Assembly: GCA_032716605.1 (NCBI GenBank)
Contig: CM064495.1
Location: 48,964,810-49,028,809, forward strand
Source: Paralithodes platypus
Lineage: Eukaryota > Arthropoda > Malacostraca > Decapoda > Lithodidae
Direction of reading: 5' to 3'
Length of the DNA: 64,000 bases
Of the stretch, positions 56,131 through 64,000 are shown piece after piece. A program made the translations under genes and the position numbers. Under the pieces are notes generated by a model. That model was given only the letters and a program-made list of their open reading frames with translations, was not told the origin of the DNA and ran no database searches. The number at the start of each line of letters is the position of its first letter. The stretch's first letter is position 1.

Positions 56131-58230
56131 ACTTTTAAACTTTTGGAAACTTTTATTCCTCATCAAAAGTACAGTAAAAGATCTAATTCACCTAAATGGT
56201 TTGACCATAATTGTGCTAGAGTAACTGAACAAAAAGCAATAGCCTACAATGCATACACAAGATCAAAAACACATGAAGCCTTTAATTACTTTAGAAACAT
56301 CAGAAATCATGCCAAAACTGTATTAAACCTAACTAAATCAAACTTTCTCCATAAGCAGGCAAATAAACTTCTAAATAATCCAAATGATAACAAAATATTT
56401 TGGTCTACTCTTAACTCATTCAAATCCAACTTCACTACTGCTTCATCCATTCCACCATTAAAATCTCCGACTGGCAATCTTGTAAGTGACCCACGAGGTA
56501 AATCTAACCTTCTTGCAGATATTTTCTCCACCAACTCAACCTTAGATGACATAAATCAAGATGTCCCTGTACTTAATTTTAATTCACCTGAAATTCCCTC
56601 ACTTAAGATCCACACCAGACATGTCAAAACTATTTTGCAGAATCTCTCAGTAGATAAGGCTCCTGGTCCAGATGAAATTCCTCCAATAGTACTTAAGAAT
56701 TGCTCCTTGGTGCTCGCTCCTGTATTGGCAAAATGTTTCCGTCTGTGTACTCATACCTCATGCTTCCCAGTACCCTGGAAAGAAGCAAACATCCATCCAG
56801 TTCCTAAAAAAGGTGCCTCTTCAGATCCATCAAACTACAGAGCAATAGCTATAACTTCCACTCTTGGCAAAGTTTTTGAAATTATATTAAATAATCACAT
56901 AATTAAGCATCTGGAGAATAATAAATTAATCAGTGATAGGCAATATGGTTTTAGACGATGTCGATCAACTGCAGACATTCTTTGCCTTCTTACGCATCAA
57001 ATCAACCAAGCTACAGACCAACATGGTGAAACACATACAATAGCACTGGATATATCAAAGGCATTTGATAGAGTCTGGCATCAATCCTTATTGTCGAAGA
57101 TGTCACACTACGGCCTTGCATCATTAGTTCCACTAATTTCTTCTTATCTTCATAACAGAAAAATATGTGTAATGGTAGATGGCCTTTATTCTCAATTTCA
57201 CTCAATAAATGCTGGTGTTCCCCAGGGATCAGTTTTGGCCCCAACTCTGTTCCTCATTCATATCAATGATCTCATATCTACCACTCATAATCCAATACAT
57301 TCCTACGCAGATGACTCAACACTCCACAGTTCCTTCACATTTACCAATTCTTTCACCCAACCCGATCTTATAAATTCAAAAATAAACACTGCAATTTCTC
57401 TGAACCAGGGCCTTTCTAGAATTAATGAATGGGGACAAGAGAATCTAGTTTCCTTTAATGCACAGAAAACCAAGTACATTCAATTTTCTAACCGACAGAA
57501 TCTCACTGACTCCCATATATTTTTTAATGATGTAAATATTCCCACTTCCCCTAGTATTGACATTCTCGGTGTAACATTAACTACTAACTTGAGCTGGACA
57601 CATTATGTTAGAAGCATTGCTAAGAATGCCTCTAAAAAACTGGGACTCCTGTACAGAGTTCGAGAATTCTTCACTGACGAGCAGTTGGCCGTAATATATA
57701 AAAGTCATGTGCGCTCTCAGATGGATTACTGTTCACCTCTGTGGGGTGGAAGTGGAGTGGTTGCATTGAGGCAGTTGGACAAAATTCAAAATAAAGCTAT
57801 TAGATTAATCAATAACCCTGCAATCACACAGGACCTTCCTACATTATCCATACGAAGAAACGTTGCATCCCTTGCATTATTCTACAGATATTTTCACAGC
57901 AATTGTTCCGAGGAACTTGCTTCAATTGTGCCGCCTCTCCACATCTTTCCCCGTAGAACTAGGGCAGCTGAGAGCGCCCATGAATTTACACTTTCTCCTC
58001 CACAATGCAGAACTTCTGCTTATCAGAATTCATTTATCCCCAGAGCTACTACTCTTTGGAATTCACTTCCCTCGAATTGCTTTCCACAAACTTACAATCA
58101 ACAAATGTTTAAATCCAGTTGTTACAAACATTTTATGAATGGAGGATGCCTTTAGGCACATGGACCTTTTTGTTTTATGTGTTTTTCCTTCCTCTGTTCA
58201 TTGTCTCTTAAAAAAAAAAAAAAAAAAAAT
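56131..58230 (+). mobile_element. LINE-B insertion with poly-A tail
   Basis: Starts abruptly at 56131 after LINE-A sequence and ends in about 20 A at 58210-58229, then LINE-A resumes. It is 5'-truncated after the endonuclease. No target duplication is visible; instead ~615 bp of target is lost. Confidence 0.85.
56143..58155 (+). CDS. LINE-B reverse transcriptase, intact frame
   Basis: A 670-codon open frame with the complete RT: 'KAPGPDEIPPIVLKN', 'NYRAIAITSTLGKVFE' and 'LISDRQYGFRRCRS', then 'IALDISKAFDRVWH' (motif A), 'AGVPQGSVLAPTLF' (motif B), 'HSYADDSTLHS' (motif C), 'IDILGVTLTTNLSW' and the thumb 'SQMDYCSPLWGG'. The C-terminal 'RRNVASLALFYRYFHSNC' and 'TTLWNSLPSNCFP' match LINE-C, so both belong to one clade, probably Jockey-like. 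There is no zinc knuckle and no RNase H. The ATG at 56143 may not be natural, since the frame is open to the truncation point. Without its endonuclease it cannot move alone, but the lack of stops suggests a young insertion. Confidence 0.88.
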   Translation: METFIPHQKYSKRSNSPKWFDHNCARVTEQKAIAYNAYTRSKTHEAFNYFRNIRNHAKTVLNLTKSNFLHKQANKLLNNPNDNKIFWSTLNSFKSNFTTASSIPPLKSPTGNLVSDPRGKSNLLADIFSTNSTLDDINQDVPVLNFNSPEIPSLKIHTRHVKTILQNLSVDKAPGPDEIPPIVLKNCSLVLAPVLAKCFRLCTHTSCFPVPWKEANIHPVPKKGASSDPSNYRAIAITSTLGKVFEIILNNHIIKHLENNKLISDRQYGFRRCRSTADILCLLTHQINQATDQHGETHTIALDISKAFDRVWHQSLLSKMSHYGLASLVPLISSYLHNRKICVMVDGLYSQFHSINAGVPQGSVLAPTLFLIHINDLISTTHNPIHSYADDSTLHSSFTFTNSFTQPDLINSKINTAISLNQGLSRINEWGQENLVSFNAQKTKYIQFSNRQNLTDSHIFFNDVNIPTSPSIDILGVTLTTNLSWTHYVRSIAKNASKKLGLLYRVREFFTDEQLAVIYKSHVRSQMDYCSPLWGGSGVVALRQLDKIQNKAIRLINNPAITQDLPTLSIRRNVASLALFYRYFHSNCSEELASIVPPLHIFPRRTRAAESAHEFTLSPPQCRTSAYQNSFIPRATTLWNSLPSNCFPQTYNQQMFKSSCYKHFMNGGCL

Positions 58231-59201
58231 TGTTTAGTGAGTGCTTGTATGCCTTGTGGTCCCAGGTGTCTGAGGTGTATGTTGCTTATGTTGTCTAGGC
58301 CACAGGCGGGTGAGTGCTTGAGATTGTTGATGATATGCTTTGTCTGGTGATTGGTGAAGGGTGTATAGTCAGGGTCTGTGGGGAATTGTCTCTTACGTCG
58401 GATGACACGTCGGTCGTCTTTGTGAGGTTTTAGGTGGCTGACATGTGAGAAGTGATTGATGAGAGTGTTTGCTTGTTGTTTACATGAAGGAGTAGAGTCT
58501 GTTGCTGTGATTGCAGCATGTGATTGTGTTGTGTTGCTGTTTGAAAGTGTGATGCTGTTTAGTGTTTTGTAGAGTTTTTTGGGGTTTGTTTTGTGATCAA
58601 GTGTTTGTAGGAAGTTATTCCAATTTAGTTTTTGTTGTTCTTGTATTTTGTTGTTAGTTTGGGTGTTGAGTGCTTGAATTTGTTGTGTGATGTCTTGTGT
58701 GTGGGGTGCTGGGGAGTGTTTCAGTATGTCGCGTTGTCTGATGAGGTTTTGAATTTCTGGTGTGAAGTTGGGGTTGTGTCTTTTTCTGTTACCTCTTGGA
58801 ATGTGTTTCTTGTCAGCGTTTTGGATAGTTTTATTGAGAATGTGTACAGCATTGTTGATGTTAGTGATGGGTGTACTGTTTAGAGTTGTGAAGTGTTGTT
58901 CTGTCTCATTTGTGAATGCTTCCCAGTTAGCTCTTTTATAATTGGTGTATGTGTGTTTGTGGCTAGCTGGGGTGAGTCTGGTTTTGGTGGTGATAATGAT
59001 CGGGAGGTGGTCAGAGCCTAAGGTTCTGACCACCCTCCAGGATGTTGTGGGGGCGAGTTCTGGGGAGCAAAAGGTGATGTCTGGAGATGATGGGTTATAG
59101 AGGGCTTGGTGAGGAATATGGGTATGTCGATGGATGTCGTCTGCAGCCAGTACACTCAAATGGTTAATTCCTATTTAACAGGTAGGTGATAATTTTGTGG
59201 G

Positions 59202-59497
59202 TTAACCCACAAAATCCGGGGCGCTTCATATGATCTCGATCGCTGTGTCCGGGGCCCTTTTGGTACAGGCAAACTTCATAATTCAGTAGCTACTGATTGA
59301 GCAGTCAATTTTTTTGCAAATGTAGAACTCTTTGTTGTCTGTAGACTGCCGTTGAAGTGACATCCCTGCGACCCATGGTTGCCGAGTTATGATGATTTTA
59401 GCGTCGATTTTTAGCACCTCATATGAGGCCTCCCGGATTCCTGCCAATTTTTTTTTTTGCCTCATATGAGGCCTCCCGGATTCCGAGGGATAATTAA
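59202..59497. mobile_element. TTAA-flanked miniature element (family M5), uninterrupted copy
   Basis: TTAA at 59202-59205 and 59494-59497. It gives the empty site (CAGTAGCTACTG) for the TA-flanked element at 18444-20250. The right end 'GCCTCATATGAGGCCTCCCGGATTCC' is duplicated in tandem (about 59418-59482). Confidence 0.8.
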
Positions 59498-59750
59498 ACT
59501 TGTATGTATGGTGACAGGATCAATGCAGGGGCTTGTGCTGATGCTAGCGCTGTTGCAAGAATATGAAATGCGTGGATGAAGTTTAGAGATTTATTACCGC
59601 TATAGACAATGAGGAGTCTCTTCCTTTTTACTAAGGTTATACTATAGTAAAATCGTGTTAATGTTAGCCAGAATACAACTACAGTAAAATGATTTCACCA
59701 TACTGAAGAATTAAACATAATAAATTTGGCCAAGCTGTTCTTTCTGCCAG

Positions 59751-59876
59751 ATGTTCACCGTCATGCTATCCACAAGCTGCGTATGTGGTGGAGTGAAGAA
59801 GAAGCCATGAAGGAGCAGAGAGAGGCAGAGAAATATAGGATACGAGAAGAGCAGGATAATTCAACCGCAGGCACAA
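59751..59876 (+). CDS. Probable host exon, charged helical region
   Basis: 'CTGTTCTTTCTGCCAG' ends at 59750 as a strong acceptor, and GTAGGT after GCACAA is a good donor. The 126-nt exon keeps one open frame, phase 1 on both sides: 'HRHAIHKLRMWWSEEEAMKE' followed by a Glu/Arg/Lys-rich stretch, likely alpha-helical. Codon use and content look genic, and it matches none of the mobile families here. Product unknown. It is the best candidate for host coding sequence in the window. Confidence 0.4.
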
Positions 59877-60339
59877 GTAGGTATTACACTGTAAACAATC
59901 AATGGTATAAAATAGGTATGATAAAGATGTGTGCATGTGTGTACATTTATGTATGTACTGTATGTATATACTGTACTCAGTCTCAGGCACATACCCCATA
60001 GCTGGGGTTGGCCGACTCGAGACTGAGCCCTAACAGGGATAACACACCACAACATAAAACAATATAAATAAAATAAATAGCCTAATTCACACACAGCTAG
60101 GTCGCCCAGGAGAAGACCCAGAGACCAAGGGCCTCTAGCACTCCCCTGGTCACAGACCTCCCAGAGAGGTTCCAGTCTCAGCAGGCAGACACGCAGTGGA
60201 ACCATAACACAATGCCCGCCCACCTCGCATCCAAGCATGACCCTTCATATACATCGGCTCCTCGGGCCAGGCGCCTGACGGACTATTATCTAGTCCTGGC
60301 GCCCGAACCCCCTCTCCCAACGACCACGTTATCACTCAT
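59877..60339. other. No gene recognised
   Basis: Sequence downstream of the exon-like block. 'CTAGGTCGCCCAGGAGAAGACCC'-type GC-rich sequence looks repetitive, but no partner was seen in the window. Confidence 0.4.
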
Positions 60340-60665
60340 CTATTCACAAGCATTCTCCATTCATTCCTATTCATTACCACTTCTCTTGCCTGTTCTAGTC
60401 ATCCTTCTACAGTACCTTCCAACGCTTGTACTACACCATCTCTCCATCTCAACCGAGGTCTTCCTCTCTCTCTACCTCCCCTTGTATCCGACTCATATAA
60501 TCTCTTTGTAATCCTTTCATCTCCCATTCACTCAACATGTCCATACAAGCACAGCTCCCTTCTGCCCACCCTGGCCGACAAGGGTTCCTGCTGTCCCACT
60601 CTCCTATGTACCTCCGCATTCCCCAATCTGTCTCTCTGTGTCACTCTACACATACTCCACAAGCA
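60340..60665 (-). pseudogene. RTE-like LINE C-terminal remnant
   Basis: The minus frames spell 'EMNCLWSMCRVTQRDRLGNA', then 'LYGHVE', 'DERITKRLYES' and 'RPRLRWRDGVVQALEG'. These are the 'RWFGHVxRM' and 'GRGRPxxRWxDxV' blocks of RTE elements, older and more decayed than the copy at 5729-6548. Frame changes are present. Confidence 0.65.
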
Positions 60666-60695
60666 GTTCATCTCTATTACAGGGCAGGAAGGACC

Positions 60696-62111
60696 CCTAA
60701 ATTATAGACTGTCTCGCTAACCAGTGTGGTGGGCAAACTATGCAAATAAATAATAAGAAGACAATGGACGGACCTCTTGGAGCAACAAAAAATAACCTCA
60801 GACAAGCAATTCGGATTCAGAGACAAATCGTCATGCATCACCAACCTGGCCAACTTCTATGACAGGGTCATAGACAAAGTGCAAGAGAGAGACAGCTGGG
60901 TGGATTGTATATACCTAGACCTAAAGAAAGTCTTTGACAGAGTACCGCATAACAGATTAATATGGAAATTAAATACTGTAGGGAGAGTGAGGAAGTACAT
61001 GAACGAAGGCGGTGCTGGTTGGGGGGAGGGGCGTCGACTGACTGGGGACAGAGGTGCATGGGGGCGGTTCGTTCGTGGCCACCCCTTCGGGGATCACGGC
61101 GTCAGGCAATAGATAGATAGATAGGGAGAGTGAGAGGAAAGCTATTTGACTGGGTGAAAAGTTATCTGCAAGGGAGAACCATGCAACCGACGATTAGGGG
61201 TGAAGTTTCGCAATGGGCAAAAATCAAAGAGTGGAGTGCCTCAGGGATCAGTACCAGACCCATTGATGTTCTTAATTTATGTTAATGACATGACCAACAG
61301 AGTTGATGCGTATATGAACATGTTTGCAGATGACGCCAATCTCAGGAAACACATCATCAACAAAAACAGCTGTACAAAATTACAAGGAGACCTAGACAGA
61401 ATCCATAACGGAGACAAAACATGGGAGATGGAATTTAATGCTAAAAAGTGCCATGTCCTAGAAATGGGGAAGAGTGGCAGAAGACCAAATGGAAGCTATA
61501 GGTTAGGAAATGAAGAAATCAGCAAGGCAACCAAGGAAAAGGACCTAGGAGTGATTATCCAAGAAAATTTGTCCCCTGAGAAGCACATCAATCATATAGT
61601 TGGAGCAACGTATAGATTAATAACAAGTATGAGAGTAGCATTCAATTATTTGGATGAAAGCATGATAACCCAGATAATCACAACATGATCAGGCCTAGAC
61701 TGGAATATGCAGCAGTGGTATGGTCCCCCCATCTAAGAAAACACATCAATAAACTGGAGAAAGTACAACGAATAGCAACCAAACTTATTCCAGAACTAAA
61801 GGACCTACAATACCCTGAAAAACTAGAAAGACTAGGGCTTCCCAAGCTAGAGGAGAGAAGAGTTCGAGGAGACCTGATAGCAATGTATAGATGTGCGAGA
61901 GGTTTCGAGAGCCTTGACAAGGAAGATTTTATCAGGCTGGACGATGGAAGAACCAGAGGGCATATGTATAAAATAAGGAGGAGAGGTGCAAGTCCAATGT
62001 GAAAAAGTTTAGCTTTCCGTATAGAACGATAGATAGGTGGAATAACTTAAGTGCGGAGGTTGTAGAAGCAAGAAATATCCACGACTTTAAAAGTAAACTG
62101 GATAGTCAATA
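60696..62111 (+). pseudogene. CR1-type LINE reverse transcriptase, decayed
   Basis: It begins at 'NYRLSRLTSVVGKLCK', then 'QQKITSDKQFGFRDKSSCIT' and 'IYLDLKKVFDRVPHNRL' (motif A with Ser lost). After an RTE insertion (60992-61121) come 'KSGVPQGSVPDPLMFLIYVN' (motif B), 'NMFADDANL' (motif C), 'TKEKDLGVII' and 'MIRPRLEYAAVVWSPHLRKH'. The end reads 'KLERLGLPKLEERRVRGDLI' and 'IDRWNNLSAEVVEA'. Frame breaks lie near 60750, 61200, 61690 and 62000. It is a different subfamily from the CR1 copy at 40809. Confidence 0.85.
60992..61121 (+). mobile_element. RTE 3'-end fragment inside the CR1 remnant
   Basis: Only ~130 bp, nearly identical to 6413-6548 (end of the RTE ORF, stop, GATA repeats). TAGGGAGAGTGAG at 60979-60991 and 61122-61134 is the target duplication; its end overlaps by chance with the RTE start. 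Confidence 0.88.
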
Positions 62112-62802
62112 GAAACTGAAACAGGAAACCACGAGTGCAGCTCAATTCCTGTAAGCTACAAATAGGTGAATATATAAAGATTTATGAAAATATTAGTTAT
62201 AATTGATAGTGATTTGCCTTTCCTTTGTATTAGATGGGTTTATTAATACATTATACTTTTAACCCTCTCACTCTCGCTCAAACTTGCATATGTATGTACC
62301 CCTAGTGTTCACTTTTAAGCGCTATTTGCACTACCCCGAGACGATACCGGTACGCATATGCAATTGCTCTGTTTTAACCTACAATAATCACTTTTACATG
62401 CAATGTATTATACTGTACATTCAAAGATAAATCAAGACCCATACTATTATATAACCAGAAAAACATCCCATAAGATAAAATCTGTATATAAGTTGAAGTA
62501 CCGTAATACATTATAATTACAGTACTGCATGCTGGGGATGTAAAACAGCCAATCGTAAACAATATTTATAATTAAAGACCGGAAGTTATGGCACTAAAAA
62601 ACACCAAAATAGGCAGGCAAAAAGGCATTTATAAATGATAAAAAAGGCATTTATTGATGTAAAAGGCATTAAAAAGGCATTTATTTTCTGTATTAATATA
62701 TGGTGAAAATGCTAAAATCAAGCTATAATAAGGTAAAAAGGGTATAAATTACCAAAGTAACATTGTCATCGATACATACATTTTTCCCTGATTGCACATA
62801 AT
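62112..62802. repeat. No gene; AAAAGGCATTTAT repeats
   Basis: AT-rich sequence. From 62610 to 62690 the word AAAAGGCATTTAT recurs four times, and similar words return at 63470-63510 beyond the hAT-type element, so that element probably inserted into this repeat. Confidence 0.5.
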
Positions 62803-63296
62803 TAGAGGTGGACCGGATATTGATTTCTTGATATTTGCGGATGCGGATGTAGATGCGGATATTTATTTTCAGTATTTGCGGATGCGGATGCGGATAGTTT
62901 TAGCCCTCAAGAGTTTTAGCCACAGATAATGGAAATTTTAAGATACTAAAACATTTGAGACAAAAATATATTATAAGTAGAGGAAGCATGAGTATATGAA
63001 CTATATTATTCTACAATTTCAATTATCTGTGTTACCAGGGTGCGGTATTACCCTTTTAATACCCACATATCCTTCCTAAGCAGCATAAAATTGTCTAATG
63101 ATAGCAAAAATAAACTGCTAAAATGTGTCAGAGCTTCAAGGGGTTAATAGTTAATTAGTTATTCTGTAAAAGTAAATATAATAAGTTTTTATGACTTATT
63201 AGTTACGAAATATCCGCACTATATCCGCATTATTGGATGCGGATGCGGATGTACAAAATGATGTGGATGCGGATACAGATATCCGGTCCACCTCTA
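62803..63296. mobile_element. hAT-type miniature element with GCGGAT minisatellite ends
   Basis: The 8-bp duplication CACATAAT (62795-62802 and 63297-63304) flanks an 18-bp perfect inverted repeat TAGAGGTGGACCGGATAT. Inside both ends the hexamer GCGGAT (or its inverse) is repeated several times. 494 bp, no coding capacity. Confidence 0.92.
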
Positions 63297-64000
63297 CACA
63301 TAATTACAAGCATTTGTTTTCAAATTGTCAGGCGCTAAATTGTGCCGTCTGTCAGAGAGAGGCCAACTTGGGCCAGGTTGCCATCTGGCAGCAGCAACAA
63401 GCACCAATAGTTTACACTGACAAAACATAAAAAGGTAAACAAAGCGCATTATAGTGATGAAATCACCAAAAAAGGCACAAAAAGGCACTTATGGCATTTA
63501 TGGCAAAATCCAGTCTTTATTTATAATTCACAACATAAATAACAACCTCTTGATGTAGAGAGGTCTAGTCAACACCATTCTCTAGACAACAACAAGTGCT
63601 GCAGTTTGACATTTTGTGTGACTTTCTAACATGTATATTAGCATCTATATTATGTGATGAAAATCACGTAATCTGACGCAACCCCCCGGATCCGGGGTGG
63701 CGCGAAGGTTTAAAGGCGCCGGGTGAGATTCGTTAATGGGAGTGACGTAACGTACACGCTATTGATAATGAGGCTTTCCCCCATCACTGAGCGCCAGATT
63801 CAGATTTTTTCGTCGCCAGATATAGGGCTCGGGACAGTTTCAATACAATCATCAGATGTGGCATTGCTGGAAAACAAAATAAAGAAAATACAGATGCGGG
63901 GCCCCACTGTATGAGGAAGTTATGAAATTGTGGGCAAGGAATAATCTTATTTCATTTGGCTTGTGTTGCCTCTCACCTCCCTCTAACTTAGGGTGTCTTG
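63297..64000. other. No gene recognised
   Basis: Continues the AAAAGGCA repeat to about 63510, then mixed sequence with a short 'CCCCCCGGATCCGGGG' palindrome at about 63684. No supported coding sequence. Confidence 0.45.

Larger units (their letters stand above)
55035..59139 (-). mobile_element. LINE-A copy 3, 5'-truncated and split by LINE-B
   Basis: TCTGCAGCCAGT is duplicated at 55023-55034 and 59140-59151. The 3' part (55035-56130) covers the RT thumb and zinc knuckle; the 5' part (58232-59139) runs from the end of the endonuclease (SDHLPI) into the RT N-terminus ('PACGLDNISN'). The part corresponding to 25373-25987 in copy 2 (~615 bp, RT motifs A to C) is missing at the LINE-B junction. 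The frame 58152-59159 shows that endonuclease and RT lie in one uninterrupted ORF in this family. Confidence 0.85.

Overview
This is a eukaryotic, almost wholly repetitive window. There is no bacterial-style gene layout, no CRISPR array, no rRNA gene and no complete host gene. TTAGG-type repeats, CR1, RTE and Jockey-like LINEs, THAP-type P elements, piggyBac, hAT and Tc1/mariner-type elements and tRNA-like SINE heads fit an arthropod. A decapod crustacean is my best guess, by inference only.

Layout. 0.9-2.6 kb: remnants of a LINE. 2.6-3.3 kb: TTAGG-rich tandem repeat. 3.6-5.4 kb: an unclassified element with 20-bp terminal inverted repeats and an internal satellite. 5.7-6.5 kb: RTE fragment. 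6.7-10.6 kb: a near full-length LINE ('LINE-A') with an inverted 5' half. 10.9-15.8 kb: a cluster of a ~350-bp repeat ('R1') broken by a SINE and a LINE ('LINE-C'). 16-21.5 kb: TTAA-flanked and TA-flanked miniature elements nested in one another. 22.3-28.8 kb: a SINE split by a full-length LINE-A, itself split by a solo LTR and another SINE. 29-33 kb: RTE debris and miniature elements. 34.2-50.2 kb: the main structure, a five-level nest (miniature TTAA element > 15.6-kb piggyBac-type element > hAT-type element > P element > piggyBac-type miniature element plus CR1 LINE). 51-55 kb: no recognised gene. 55-59.2 kb: another LINE-A split by a LINE with a complete RT-part ORF ('LINE-B'). 59.2-64 kb: a short exon-like block, RTE and CR1 debris and a hAT-type miniature element.

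How the parts relate. LINE-A encodes a leader peptide ending in a 2A-like ribosome-skipping motif, a PHD-like zinc finger, a proline-rich linker, an AP-type endonuclease, a reverse transcriptase and a C-terminal zinc knuckle, and ends in (CAA)n. A ~410-bp non-autonomous family ('SINE-A', at least five copies here) shares both the 3' end and blocks of the 5' region of LINE-A, so it looks like an internally deleted LINE-A derivative mobilised by LINE-A. The piggyBac-type element has the same right terminus as a ~620-bp TTAA-flanked family present in three copies here, so these are probably autonomous and non-autonomous partners. Many junctions are supported by target-site duplications or by an empty copy of the target elsewhere in the window. 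Host coding sequence is limited to a few tentative exon-like blocks.
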